From Spirochaetales bacterium Spiro_09 (GTDB lineage: Bacteria > Spirochaetota > Spirochaetia > Treponematales > Treponemataceae): DNA of 64,000 nucleotides. Location of the stretch: positions 1 to 64,000 of the forward strand of contig LVBK01000026.1 in the NCBI GenBank assembly GCA_001604385.1, given 5' to 3'. This document shows, piece by piece, positions 23,679 through 33,063 of the stretch. The position numbers and the translations under genes were made by a program. The first letter of the stretch is position 1. Each line of letters starts with the position of its first letter. The notes below the pieces were generated by a model, which was given only the letters and a program-made list of their open reading frames with translations, ran no database searches and was not told the origin of the DNA.

Positions 23679-24961
23679 TCTATGTCGTCATTTGTTTTGT
23701 CGTTTTTTTGCTGATGGGAATGCCCATTGCCTTCGTCATCGGTTTGGCCGGAATCGTCTATTTTATTAGTCAGCCAATGCTCCCGCTCGAGGGAGCGGTA
23801 CAAATGATCGTGCTGCAAAGCCAGTCCTTTGCCTTCCTTGCGGTTCCCTTCTTCATTTTTGCAGGAAACCTGATGAATGTGTCGGGAATTACGGACAGGC
23901 TGCTGGGTCTTGCGCGGCTTTTAACGCGAAGGATGTACGGGGGAACGGCACAGATCAGTGTTGTCATGAGTACCCTGATGGGTGGCGTGTCAGGCTCCGC
24001 AACGGCCGACGCCGCCATGGAAACCCGGATCCTGGGACCGGAAATGCTTCGTACCGGATACACGAAGGGGTACATCTGTGCGGTAAACTGCACTACTTCC
24101 CTTATTACCGCGACCATTCCACCCAGCCTGGGCCTGATCATCTTCGGTTTTGTCGGAGAGGTGTCAATTGGACGCCTGTTTGCCGGCGGTATTATTCCCG
24201 GTATTCTTATGATGGTCTTTCTGATGGCGACAACATCAATCACCAGCCGGATCAGGCGCTTTGATCCCCCGCGCCGGGAACTGCCCCGTCTGACGCTTCG
24301 TGAGCTGGGTGACAACCTTAAGGATTCTGTGTGGGCGCTCCTGTTCCCGGTCCTTTTGATCGTCGGAATCCGCTTCGGCGTGTTTACACCGTCTGAATCG
24401 GGTGCCTTTGCGGTCATCTATGCCATACTTATCGGAAAGTTTGTATACAGGGAATTGACCTGGAAAAACTTCAGGGAAGCCCTGGTCATGAGTTTCAAGG
24501 ACAATGGCGCGATTATGCTGATTATTGCCCTGTCAGGGCCGTTCAGCTATGCGCTCACCTGGATACAGCTGCCGGTTATCATGAGCGATGTAATATTCGG
24601 CATAACGAGCGATCCGCAAAACCTGGTTCTGATCATGCTGGGCTTTTTGTTCATCAGTGGTATGCTCGTGGACAGCAATGTCAACTTCTTGCTGTTAACG
24701 CCGATCTTTTTGCCCATGGTGAAAAGTCTCGGCGTCGATCCTGTGCATTTCGGTGTCCTGATGGCTACGGTCGTCACCCTCGGGGTTATGACTCCTCCCA
24801 TAGGCGCTGCATTGTATACCGTTTGCGGCATTATCGACTGTCCGATTGAGGAGTATACCAGGGAATCCATTCCCTTTATGGCCGCCATATTGCTTGAGCT
24901 GGCCATACTGGTATTCATTCCGGAGGCGATTACCTTCATTCCGAACCTTATTTTCGGCTAA
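23675..24961 (+). CDS. TRAP transporter large permease, DctM family
   Basis: Main sodium-driven membrane subunit of 428 residues with about 12 hydrophobic segments. Family motifs include GGVSGSATADAAMET near the first hairpin loop and VTLGVMTPPIGAALY near the second. The start ATG overlaps the DctQ stop (23675-23678). With the two upstream genes this gives a complete three-component TRAP importer. A long hairpin follows. Confidence 0.93.
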   Translation: MIYVVICFVVFLLMGMPIAFVIGLAGIVYFISQPMLPLEGAVQMIVLQSQSFAFLAVPFFIFAGNLMNVSGITDRLLGLARLLTRRMYGGTAQISVVMSTLMGGVSGSATADAAMETRILGPEMLRTGYTKGYICAVNCTTSLITATIPPSLGLIIFGFVGEVSIGRLFAGGIIPGILMMVFLMATTSITSRIRRFDPPRRELPRLTLRELGDNLKDSVWALLFPVLLIVGIRFGVFTPSESGAFAVIYAILIGKFVYRELTWKNFREALVMSFKDNGAIMLIIALSGPFSYALTWIQLPVIMSDVIFGITSDPQNLVLIMLGFLFISGMLVDSNVNFLLLTPIFLPMVKSLGVDPVHFGVLMATVVTLGVMTPPIGAALYTVCGIIDCPIEEYTRESIPFMAAILLELAILVFIPEAITFIPNLIFG

Positions 24962-24965
24962 GGCT

Positions 24966-25045
24966 GCGATGCACCGGGAAGTTGCATTCTTCCCGGTGCA
25001 TCGCGAGGTACCGGCATGATTCTGTGCGGTCCCGGTATCTTTTTA
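24966..25045 (+). terminator. Terminator region of the TRAP operon
   Basis: A 16-bp stem (24966-24981 with 24989-25004) and a 7-base loop has no T run directly behind it. A second, weaker hairpin (TACCGG at 25009-25014, CCGGTA at 25032-25037) is followed by TCTTTTT, which could complete termination. Confidence 0.65.
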
Positions 25046-25102
25046 ACTGTTTGCTCATGAAATAGTAACGGAATCTTTATATACGCCTGCGATAATGGGA
25101 GC

Positions 25103-26182
25103 ATGAAAGACCTGGGACTTGAACAATTGCTCGACTGCCCGGTGATACCGGTAACCCGGAAAGACCGTATTGTGATTGTAAGCGATCTGCATATGGGTGA
25201 CGGTGGGAAGACCGATGATTTTGCCAGAAACTCGGGTGTGTTTCTGGATGCATTGACCAATTACTATTATCCACGGGGGTACACCCTCCTTTTAAACGGT
25301 GATATTGAGGAATTGCTCCGTCACCGATTGGCACGCATTCAAAAAGCCTGGCCTGCCATTTACCGCCTCTTCGATGATTTCAGGCGTTCGGGCCGGCTGA
25401 TACGATTGCGGGGAAACCATGAAATTGTTTCCAATGGGGATGGCTCTCCGGAGCGGTTTGACGGGGATTCCGTCCAGCTGGATATTGCGGGACAGCGCAT
25501 GCTGGTTTTTCATGGCCATCAGGGTGGCACAGTCAACTCGGGCAAGTATAACCATATTATCGGACTTGTGTTGCGGGTGTTTGCAAATACCTTCCGGATC
25601 GGAAACCGGTCCATTGCGCACAATTCACGGAAAAAATACCAGCTTGAACGCCAGGTCTATGATTTTTCCTTTTCCCGGGGCATTGTTTCCATTATCGGGC
25701 ATACGCATCGGCCCCTTTTTGAATCCCTTTCAAAGAGTGAAACTATTGCGTACCGGATTGAGCGCCTCTGCCGCCTGTATCCCCGCGCAACGGAAAATGA
25801 CCGGCAACGGATCAGAAAAACAATACAGTATCTGAAACAGGAGTATGTCAAACATCCCGCGAAACTGAGGGGTTTGCTGGTGGACAGCCTGTACGGATCA
25901 ATAGTGACCCCCTGTCTTTTTAATGCAGGCTGCGGTATCGGTAAAAAGGGCATGACCGCGCTGGAGATAAAAAACGGAAAGATTTTTCTTGTGTACTGGT
26001 CCAGTACCGGTAGAACCAAAAGGTACCGGCAATACAGCGAGTACAAAGGGGCCCGCCGCTTTGGTGCTGACACCTTTCGCCTGATTCTGAGAAAAAAACC
26101 GCTTGACTACATATTTTCCCGCTTGCAACTGATTGCCGGCGAAGCGCGCGAATTGCCCGAGACCCTCTCCGAACGGCTGTGA
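25103..26182 (+). CDS. Calcineurin-like metallophosphoesterase
   Basis: Cytoplasmic phosphoesterase of 359 residues with all five metallophosphoesterase motifs: VSDLHMGDG (D-x-H), LLNGDIEELL (GD), LRGNHEI (GNH), VFHGHQGG (GH) and IGHTHRP (GHTH). The substrate could be a phosphomonoester, a cyclic nucleotide or nucleic acid. The C-terminal 130 residues are basic and do not match a domain I know. GATAAT lies six bases before the ATG, and the only purine-rich stretch, GGGAG, is one base from the start, so leaderless expression is likely. Confidence 0.88.
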   Translation: MKDLGLEQLLDCPVIPVTRKDRIVIVSDLHMGDGGKTDDFARNSGVFLDALTNYYYPRGYTLLLNGDIEELLRHRLARIQKAWPAIYRLFDDFRRSGRLIRLRGNHEIVSNGDGSPERFDGDSVQLDIAGQRMLVFHGHQGGTVNSGKYNHIIGLVLRVFANTFRIGNRSIAHNSRKKYQLERQVYDFSFSRGIVSIIGHTHRPLFESLSKSETIAYRIERLCRLYPRATENDRQRIRKTIQYLKQEYVKHPAKLRGLLVDSLYGSIVTPCLFNAGCGIGKKGMTALEIKNGKIFLVYWSSTGRTKRYRQYSEYKGARRFGADTFRLILRKKPLDYIFSRLQLIAGEARELPETLSERL

Positions 26183-26287
26183 GCGGCCTTACGTGAATAC
26201 TCGTGGCCCTGTCTGCCTCAATCTTTTTTCTCTTTTTCTTTTCTCCTACATATTTTATAGTTATACTAAGTGTGAAAGGAGCGCGTA

Positions 26288-27529
26288 ATGAAAAAAAAGC
26301 TTCGTATTGCATTTTTTGACACAAAACCATACGACCGCAGGTGGTTCGAGCTGCTTGCCAGGGATGATTCTTTTAAAGAATTTGATTTTGTATTCAGTTT
26401 TTTTGAAGCGAAGTTGACCAAAGAGACCGCAGCCCTTACCCGGGATCATGATGTTGCCTGTATTTTCGTGAACGACCGCCTTGATGCGGATGTGGCGGAC
26501 ATACTTGCGGCAAACAAGGTCGAGCTCGTAGCCCTGCGGTGTGCCGGGTACAATAATGTCGATTTGGAAGCGGTGTGGGAGCGCATTCACGTCGTTCGCG
26601 TTCCGGCCTATTCACCCCATGCGGTAGCCGAGCATGCTCTGTCTTTGTTAATGACGCTAACCCGCCGGATACATACGGCCTACAATCGCACCCGGGACGG
26701 AAATTTTGCTCTTTCCGGCCTTGTTGGACGGGACTTGTTCGGGAAAACGGTGGGGGTAATCGGTACCGGTAAAATCGGGAAAATATTCGCCCGTATCATG
26801 AGCGGTTTTGGTATGAAGGTGCTTCTTGACGACCTCTATCCCGACACCGAATTTGCCGCTTCCCTCGGCGCCTCCTATGTCAGCCGGGAAGAGCTGTTTC
26901 GGTCTTCCGACGTTATCAGTCTGCATTGTCCGCTGACCCCGGAAAACCGGTATCTGGTCAACGAGGACAGCATTGCAAAGATGAAGACGGGAGTTGTCAT
27001 TATCAATACCGGCCGCGGCGGACTTATCGATACCCGCGCCCTGGTTGAGGGACTGAAAGATGGAAAGATCGGCGGTGCGGGACTTGATGTATATGAGGAA
27101 GAGGAGCACTACTTTTTTGAGGACTGGTCTCTTGCCCCGATCAAGGACGATCTTCTGGCCCGTCTCTTGCAGTTCCCGAATGTGGTGTTGACGTCCCATC
27201 AGGCGTTTTTAACCGAGGAAGCGCTTTCCGAGATTGCCCGGGTGACCCTCGAGAATATCAAGCGGTGGGCGCTCTCACAGGAGCCGGAGAATGAAATTTG
27301 CTATCATTGCACGCGTCTTGGCGGCGCGTTGTCTTGCAGCCGTGAGGTAACCGGTCAATGCTGGACGAAAGCAGGTGTAAAGGAGGAAGGTATGTACGAG
27401 AAAAGTGACAAAAGCGACGCGTTGTATGTGACGGAGCAGGGTGATTTACCGGTATGTACCCGGTCTTTCGATCCTGAAAGCCACCGGTTCAGCGATGAAG
27501 ACGGACCCTGCCTGGACGGGGAGGGATGA
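26288..27529 (+). CDS. D-2-hydroxyacid (D-lactate) dehydrogenase with C-terminal extension
   Basis: NAD-dependent enzyme that reduces pyruvate to D-lactate in fermentation, LdhA type. The Rossmann motif is GVIGTGKIGKIFA, with catalytic Arg in LHCPLTPENRYLVN/NTGRGGLIDT, Glu in the GLDVYEEEEHYFFED region and His in LTSHQAFLT. The enzyme proper should end near residue 337 (PENEI), the normal LdhA length. Here the frame runs on to 413 residues. The extra 76 residues are Cys-rich and include a perfect ribosome-binding site and ATG (27392) that could start a separate 45-residue protein. The tail may come from a lost stop codon. AAAGGAG precedes the start. Confidence 0.9.
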   Translation: MKKKLRIAFFDTKPYDRRWFELLARDDSFKEFDFVFSFFEAKLTKETAALTRDHDVACIFVNDRLDADVADILAANKVELVALRCAGYNNVDLEAVWERIHVVRVPAYSPHAVAEHALSLLMTLTRRIHTAYNRTRDGNFALSGLVGRDLFGKTVGVIGTGKIGKIFARIMSGFGMKVLLDDLYPDTEFAASLGASYVSREELFRSSDVISLHCPLTPENRYLVNEDSIAKMKTGVVIINTGRGGLIDTRALVEGLKDGKIGGAGLDVYEEEEHYFFEDWSLAPIKDDLLARLLQFPNVVLTSHQAFLTEEALSEIARVTLENIKRWALSQEPENEICYHCTRLGGALSCSREVTGQCWTKAGVKEEGMYEKSDKSDALYVTEQGDLPVCTRSFDPESHRFSDEDGPCLDGEG

Positions 27530-27545
27530 CAGGCACTAAGAGATA

Positions 27546-27578
27546 AAAAAAGCCCCCGCTGAGGAGGGCTTTTTTTTC
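27546..27578. terminator. Bidirectional terminator between ldhA-like gene and efp
   Basis: AGCCCCC and GGAGGGCT pair with one bulge. A run of A precedes and eight T follow, so it serves both convergent genes. Confidence 0.88.
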
Positions 27579-27584
27579 GTGGTC

Positions 27585-28148
27585 CTAGCTGTTGACCCGT
27601 TCCTGGTATTCGTTTGTTTCGGTGTTGACCATGATTTTCTCGCCCTGTTTGATGAACAGGGGCACGCGCACGGTGAGCCCTGTTTCGGTGACGACGGGTT
27701 TGGTCGCGCCGGAAACAGTGTCGCCGCGTACGTAGTTTTCGCTTTCGGCAACGACGAAAATCATTTTGGTGGGAATCTTCACATCAATTGACTCTTCTTC
27801 CCAAATGACAATGTCGTATTCGTCACCTTCGCGCAGGTAGAACTTCTTGTCTCCCATGACATCATCGGCGACCATAACCTGTTCGAAGGACTGGGAGTCC
27901 ATGAATACATAGTTCTCTCCGTCATTGTACTGATACTGGCACTTTCGGGTTTCTACAACCGCATCTTCAACGGTATCGGGGGTTTTAATGGTTTGGGTGA
28001 GTACTGAGCCGTCCCGAAGGTTTTTCATCTTTACACGGGCAAAGGCTGCTCCCTTTCCGGGATTGACAAATTCGCGTTCAACGACGAGGTAAGGGGTTCC
28101 CTTAATCAGAAGGACTGTGCCCTTTCCGATATCTCCGCCTCTAATCAT
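27585..28148 (-). CDS. efp: Translation elongation factor P
   Basis: EF-P of 187 residues. It binds the ribosome and relieves stalling at consecutive prolines. The KOW domain is at the N-terminus, followed by two OB folds. The modified tip Lys32 lies in NPGKGAAF, the sequence that EpmA beta-lysylates in other bacteria. The C-terminus GLTVRVPLFIKQGEKI is typical. AGGAG is seven bases before the ATG. The neighbouring gene encodes the likely modifying enzyme EpmA on the same strand, so modification by beta-lysine is expected. Confidence 0.97.
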   Translation of the reverse strand: MIRGGDIGKGTVLLIKGTPYLVVEREFVNPGKGAAFARVKMKNLRDGSVLTQTIKTPDTVEDAVVETRKCQYQYNDGENYVFMDSQSFEQVMVADDVMGDKKFYLREGDEYDIVIWEEESIDVKIPTKMIFVVAESENYVRGDTVSGATKPVVTETGLTVRVPLFIKQGEKIMVNTETNEYQERVNS

Positions 28149-28297
28149 ACTATACTCCTGTCAGTAAATGGATGCTCCGGCAATGCCAACCCCTGCAGGG
28201 GTGGCAGATGCAGCCCGAATTATGCCGGGCTGTTCGGGGTGCCGAAGAATTACTCGGCAGAGTATAGCGAATTTGGCGGATTGTGCCTAGCAGTGTA

Positions 28298-29299
28298 TCA
28301 CAGCCTGTCCGTCAGTGGAAATGGAAGTACCGCATCGATTGTCTTTTTTCCGGCCAGACGCATAATAAGCCGGTCAATCCCGGCGGCGACACCCGAACAG
28401 GGGGGCATACGTGCGCACACCGCGCCGAAATTCTCGATGACCCGGTGAGGTACCAGGGCGGTTGTGTCCTTGAGCGACTGTTCTTCGCTCATGTAGCGGT
28501 TGACGGCTTCTGCGTTCCGTTCTTCGCTGTAACAGTTTGCTATTTCAACGCCGCCCATATACAATTCCCATCGATCCTTCGTCTTCCATCCGGTTCCCCT
28601 TTCTGAGGCAAGGCAGGGAACCCGGGCAGGATAATCGCACAGGAAAACCGCATCAAAGGACGAGAGCCAGGGTTCAACCGTATGAACCAGAAGAAGCTCA
28701 TACAGATCATCCCAGGCCCAGCTCTCATAGTCACAGTGGTTCCCCAGACCGAGGCGCTCGGCATGGTATGCAAGATCCCGGCTTTCGGGACAGGAGGACA
28801 GGGGAAAACCGGCAGCCTGGGCAAAGGCTTCGTCCATGGTAATTTCTGTGAAAGAAACCGGGACACTCCGCGCACCGCTTACTGTCGTGCACAAGCGGGT
28901 AATAAGCTCGCAGGTGAGCGTAAGGGAGGCGCGGTAGTCAAAACCGATGGTATAGTATTCAAGCATGGTAAATTCCGGGCTGTGAATGTTTCCGGTTGAT
29001 TCGACATTCCGGTAGCATTTTGACAGTTGAAAAAGCGACACCCCATGATCTGCAATGATCCGTTTGAGGTAGACTTCAGGCGAGGGGACGAGATAGAGCT
29101 CCCTGTCGGCGTCGCTATCTGACCGGGAGGCGCTCCATGCGGGGCGCAGATAGGAGGTTTTGAACACCTCAAGACAGGTTTCCGGAATCAGGCTGGATGC
29201 GAGGGCGGGTGTGTCGGTTTCCAGGTATCCCCGTTCGTGAAAAAAAGCCCTGATTTCACGCAAACAATCTGAGCGGAAGGTTAACATTTCCAGATCCAT
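28298..29299 (-). CDS. epmA: EF-P lysine ligase EpmA (PoxA/GenX type)
   Basis: Class II lysyl-tRNA synthetase paralogue of 333 residues that attaches (R)-beta-lysine to EF-P. It keeps the catalytic core: the motif 2 region KCYRNVESTGNIHSPEFTML, the motif 3 region GVAAGIDRLIMRLAG and GVEIANCY. It lacks the N-terminal anticodon-binding domain, which distinguishes it from LysS. ATG 29299 is chosen. TAATAT is seven bases upstream, without a ribosome-binding site. The 2,3-aminomutase partner EpmB is not in this window. Two GC-rich hairpins lie in 28149-28297, the 150-base gap before efp, where I see no gene. Confidence 0.88.
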   Translation of the reverse strand: MDLEMLTFRSDCLREIRAFFHERGYLETDTPALASSLIPETCLEVFKTSYLRPAWSASRSDSDADRELYLVPSPEVYLKRIIADHGVSLFQLSKCYRNVESTGNIHSPEFTMLEYYTIGFDYRASLTLTCELITRLCTTVSGARSVPVSFTEITMDEAFAQAAGFPLSSCPESRDLAYHAERLGLGNHCDYESWAWDDLYELLLVHTVEPWLSSFDAVFLCDYPARVPCLASERGTGWKTKDRWELYMGGVEIANCYSEERNAEAVNRYMSEEQSLKDTTALVPHRVIENFGAVCARMPPCSGVAAGIDRLIMRLAGKKTIDAVLPFPLTDRL

Positions 29300-29401
29300 A
29301 ATCAGTATATTATCATACAGAAACCGGGAAAAACTACCGCCTGTCCACAGGTGTGGCGGACTTGACAGTTCAGCCGGTTTCCAGGCCTCAAGGAGGTTTA
29401 T

Positions 29402-30292
29402 ATGAGCGTGCATAATAATGATGACGATCTACGTTCCCGGCTTTCGCCCATGCAGTGGCATGTGACCCGGGAAAACGGAACCGAACCCCCGTTTGCGAAT
29501 GAATACTGGAATACTGCCGAAGACGGTCTGTATCTGGATATTATCAGCGGTGAGCTGTTATTTACCTCGGACGACAAGTTTCAGTCTTCCTGTGGCTGGC
29601 CAAGTTTTACCCGTCCTGCCCGGGAATCGGCTGTTCTGGAGAAGACTGATTATTCCCATAATATGCAACGAACCGAGGTGCGCGCATCTCGTTCCGATTC
29701 TCATCTGGGTCATGTGTTCGATGACGGCCCGCTGCCCGGTGGCCTGCGGTACTGTATAAACTCTGCCGCCCTGCGTTTTGTGCCGGCGTCCCGATCGGTT
29801 GCCTACCTCGCGGCCGGGTGTTTTTGGGGTACAGAGGCATATTTTCGCGCTCTTGCCGGCGTGCTTGACGTGACGGCAGGGTATATGGGCGGTACGGTGG
29901 AAGCACCCACATACGAACAGGTGTGTTCGGGAACCACCGGACATGCGGAAACTGTTCGCGTTCGCTTCGATCCGGAACGCATAAGCTATCGCGACATATT
30001 GCGTCATTTTTTCAGGATGCACGATCCGACATCGCTTGACCGGCAGGGCGGCGATGTTGGCACCCAGTATCGCTCGGCGATTTTTTGTGTTGATGACGGA
30101 CAGCGTGAAGTGTCAACGAATCTTGTGCGCGAACTTGAGTCGGCAGGCCGGTATGCCGATCCGGTTGTGACGGAAATTGCGAGAAGCGCGGTCTTTTATC
30201 CTGCAGAGGGGTATCACCAGCGTTACCTTGAACAGCATCCCGGCGGTTACTGTCATGTGAACCTTTCACTCGCGAACCGTCCGTTGGATTGA
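29402..30292 (+). CDS. Fused methionine sulfoxide reductase MsrB-MsrA
   Basis: Bifunctional repair enzyme of 296 residues reducing both stereoisomers of oxidised methionine. The N-terminal part is MsrB, with catalytic Cys118 in [11 protein letters not shown] and another Cys in SSCGWPSF. The C-terminal part is MsrA, with catalytic Cys140 in GCFWG and the family stretch [24 protein letters not shown]. The B-A order is less common than A-B. No signal peptide is seen, so it acts in the cytoplasm. GGAGG precedes the ATG and TTGACA near 29363 is a candidate -35. Confidence 0.93.
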   Translation: MSVHNNDDDLRSRLSPMQWHVTRENGTEPPFANEYWNTAEDGLYLDIISGELLFTSDDKFQSSCGWPSFTRPARESAVLEKTDYSHNMQRTEVRASRSDSHLGHVFDDGPLPGGLRYCINSAALRFVPASRSVAYLAAGCFWGTEAYFRALAGVLDVTAGYMGGTVEAPTYEQVCSGTTGHAETVRVRFDPERISYRDILRHFFRMHDPTSLDRQGGDVGTQYRSAIFCVDDGQREVSTNLVRELESAGRYADPVVTEIARSAVFYPAEGYHQRYLEQHPGGYCHVNLSLANRPLD

Positions 30293-30313
30293 GGGGCACT
30301 GTACGGTTTTCGT

Positions 30314-31114
30314 CTAGACGAGGCGGATTCTGTCTCCCGGCGGTACGTGGTGAATGGTTCCATTGAAAGAAATACACACCGGAATGCCGGAGGGATTTTC
30401 GACCAAGCGTGAATCCGCGGAGTATCGCAGCCGTTTTGCCGCATCGAGATAATCCCACATGCCGGTGCAGGTGGTGTACCACAGATCGGAACGGTTACCG
30501 CAGAGGGTAATAAAGTCTTCAAGCAGCTGCCAGTTATTGTCCCGGTCAAATTCCCAGGAATGGCCCCAGACCGTGAACCAGTACAGGTATTGAGTCTTTG
30601 TCAGGGAGATGAACTCCCTCGCTCGTTCAAGAAGTTTATCTTTGTGATGGCAGCTTGTTTTCATGGAGAAGGGGTCTTCGCCGTGATGGAAGTGTCCGGT
30701 GGTATCCACCGTTCGGGCCCAGGACAGGCCGAGGCGGGGAAGAAGGTCCTTGATGCCGGCATTCCAGGCTCCGTTCGGGTAGGAGAAGCCGCGTATAGTA
30801 TAGCCGGCAAGCTCTTCAAGCGCGCGCCGGTCATCCAGTATTTGGGAGATGATTTCATGATCCGGGCAACGGGTGAGGGTCGGGTGAGAGACTGTATGAC
30901 AGGCAATCTCATGACCTGTGTACAGGGAGGCTACTTCGTCACTCCTGACGCGGTGTTCCCCATCGAGCTGACCGGAATTGAGGTGAAAGGTTCCCTTTAT
31001 ATTTCCGGCATTCAGAAGGTGTATCATGGTTCGGTCCGCAACGTTGCCGTCATCGTAGGAGAGGGACAGAGCCTTGTGTTTCCCTCCGGGGTAACAGGTA
31101 TATAGTGTGTTCAT
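30314..31114 (-). CDS. Polysaccharide deacetylase (NodB homology domain)
   Basis: Carbohydrate esterase family 4-type protein of 266 residues. The NodB motifs are SYDDG with Asp21-Asp22, HTVSHPTL with metal ligands His73 and His77, FSYPNGAW, and a later GHSWEF His. The substrate could be an N-acetylated glycan or peptidoglycan. No signal peptide is present, which is unusual for this family, so a cytoplasmic role is possible. TACACT is eight bases before the ATG and no good ribosome-binding site is seen. Confidence 0.88.
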   Translation of the reverse strand: MNTLYTCYPGGKHKALSLSYDDGNVADRTMIHLLNAGNIKGTFHLNSGQLDGEHRVRSDEVASLYTGHEIACHTVSHPTLTRCPDHEIISQILDDRRALEELAGYTIRGFSYPNGAWNAGIKDLLPRLGLSWARTVDTTGHFHHGEDPFSMKTSCHHKDKLLERAREFISLTKTQYLYWFTVWGHSWEFDRDNNWQLLEDFITLCGNRSDLWYTTCTGMWDYLDAAKRLRYSADSRLVENPSGIPVCISFNGTIHHVPPGDRIRLV

Positions 31115-31161
31115 ACTCTTCGAGTGTATGGTGTTTTTCTCGTTTTTGACAGAGCTCTTTT

Positions 31162-33048
31162 TCAGTCGATTGTGTATCGTGCTCCAAGTGTAATACTGGC
31201 AAGCGGCATGGGGTATCCGTCCCGCAGGGTGTACCGTTCGCCCAGAAGATTTTTTCCGTCGAGCGAGAGAACAAGAGAACTTCCGGTGTCAAATGCAATG
31301 CCTGCGTCAAGGACATGAAAGGAGGGGAGCGTGCTGACATTCAGGACTCCGGTGTACCGCTCTCCCTCGTAACGGGACGAGATATACCAAACGGTACGGG
31401 GGAGCGTGCCACGTATACCGATGTTCAGACGGTGTCTGGCCTGATAGGGCATTTGTTTATTGTCTGCGAAGGTCAGGTCTCCTGTCAGCACACGAGTCTC
31501 GATGAAGTTGTACGTGACTGTCACCCCGGGACCCTTTTCCGGTTTCCAGGCAATGCGGGTTTCACCTCCGGCATAGAGCGCCTCTCCGACATTTTCAGGT
31601 CGCCAGATACCGCTTGAATTCTGCCATTGAATGGCGTTGAAATACCAGCTTGCGAAGGCCGATTGCTCGACCTCCCAGTCGCTGCCGTTTTCTATGGTAC
31701 AGCGCGCGCTCACAGTCCAGCTTTCTTCTCCCGAGAGCCCGGGATTCCCCGCCGCCGTCAGATCGGCATTCCAGTAGAGGTCGTTAAAATCGGGAGACTT
31801 CCATGCGCGGAAGATCGACGCTTGCACAATGGCGGTATCTCCTGCCAGGGTTGAAAATGAAACTGAAGGAAGCAAGACCGCCGGGTGACGGGAAGACAGC
31901 GCGGCGGCAAGCGATGCCTCCACCGCAGTTTTTCTTCCCTTTGCGTGTCGCACCGAAGCGGATACCATAGCTTCGTGCCGGTCAACGGTCCCGGTGTTTG
32001 TCGAATCAAGGCGGTCGTACCGGAGCGAGCCGGTGAAATCTAACGAAACTGGCGCCTTTCCGGACAGGTTCCATGCAGTATGTGCCAGAATGGAATGAAG
32101 GTCGTGGTTTGAGAATGTCGACGCATCCTTCCATGCAAGTGCGGTCCATGCATGGGTTATTCCCGCCTTTGCACCGAGCAGGTCGCTTCCCGCGCGGGGA
32201 AGATCCACTGCGATCGTCGTCAGGGTACGCCGGTCGTTCTGCGTTCCGGATGAGAGGGAGGCTTCCGAGCCTGCCACATCCTTGTCGGCTGCATACAATG
32301 ACGAAGACAAACTGACTCGTGCGAGCGAGGGCAGCGCGACGGAAAGGTCGAGGTTCCCCCCCGCATCACGTATATCGTTTCCCTCCCGGATTACCGGTGT
32401 GCCAGCCGAAGTGCGGTAGCCAAACCTGTTCGCCGCGCTTGTCGCAAAGGCGCCGGTCCGAAGCGAGAACGGCGAGCGGGTAATTGTTGACTCAAGCTGT
32501 ACGCGTTGCGTATCGACGAGCGCGGCACTGTCGGTTGCAGTCTGTGACGTATTCGAAAAACCGATCGATAATGACTTTCTGTCAGGATCTCCCGCTCGAT
32601 TTGCTGCAGTGAAAATCTTGATGGTGCCGCCAGGAGACTTACCATAGTCTATTTCGATGCGTTCGATGGATTCGACATTGATCGAGGTGAAGTCGAAGTC
32701 TCCGGATTGGGGGGAATTGACCGGCACGCCGTTTACTTCAACCCGCACCTGTTTGCCCGAAAAGCCCCGGAGGCTGACAGAGCTTACCGTGCCGTAGCCG
32801 CCGTAGTTGACCGCTGAAAGGGCCGCTGCCTTTTCAAGGAGATCGCTCAGATTCGCAGCGCGGAATGAGGCAAGTTCTTCGCGTTCGAGGATGCGGGTTT
32901 GTTCCGTTTGCGCGCGAGCGACAACGGTAATTCCCTCTCCCTCAATATCGGAATAGTCCGCGAAGGGTTCCGTGTCGTCCTCGGCGGCAAGCGGAAAAAG
33001 GATGAGGGCGAGGCAGATCGCGCGCGTCAGGCGGAAACGGCAGGACAT
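31162..33048 (-). CDS. TonB-dependent outer-membrane receptor, probable cobalamin (BtuB-like) receptor
   Basis: Outer-membrane beta-barrel receptor of 628 residues. After a signal peptide (ICLALILFPLAAE), a TonB-box-like region (EGITVVARA) is followed by the plug domain with VSSVSLRGFSGKQVRVEVNGVPVN and IERIEIDYGKSPGG, then a barrel ending in ITLGARYTID. Size and plug resemble BtuB. It is the second gene of a transcript that begins with a cobalamin riboswitch and a lipoprotein gene 15 bases upstream, so B12 or a related corrinoid is the expected substrate. The TonB, ExbB and ExbD energisers are not in the window. Confidence 0.88.
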   Translation of the reverse strand: MSCRFRLTRAICLALILFPLAAEDDTEPFADYSDIEGEGITVVARAQTEQTRILEREELASFRAANLSDLLEKAAALSAVNYGGYGTVSSVSLRGFSGKQVRVEVNGVPVNSPQSGDFDFTSINVESIERIEIDYGKSPGGTIKIFTAANRAGDPDRKSLSIGFSNTSQTATDSAALVDTQRVQLESTITRSPFSLRTGAFATSAANRFGYRTSAGTPVIREGNDIRDAGGNLDLSVALPSLARVSLSSSLYAADKDVAGSEASLSSGTQNDRRTLTTIAVDLPRAGSDLLGAKAGITHAWTALAWKDASTFSNHDLHSILAHTAWNLSGKAPVSLDFTGSLRYDRLDSTNTGTVDRHEAMVSASVRHAKGRKTAVEASLAAALSSRHPAVLLPSVSFSTLAGDTAIVQASIFRAWKSPDFNDLYWNADLTAAGNPGLSGEESWTVSARCTIENGSDWEVEQSAFASWYFNAIQWQNSSGIWRPENVGEALYAGGETRIAWKPEKGPGVTVTYNFIETRVLTGDLTFADNKQMPYQARHRLNIGIRGTLPRTVWYISSRYEGERYTGVLNVSTLPSFHVLDAGIAFDTGSSLVLSLDGKNLLGERYTLRDGYPMPLASITLGARYTID

Positions 33049-33063
33049 ACGGTGTCGGGTTCC

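Noticed and set aside
27290-27350. Short frame starting at an ATG inside the lactate dehydrogenase tail, in another reading frame
   Set aside because: Only 19 codons, with no ribosome-binding site. The in-frame start at 27392 is better supported.
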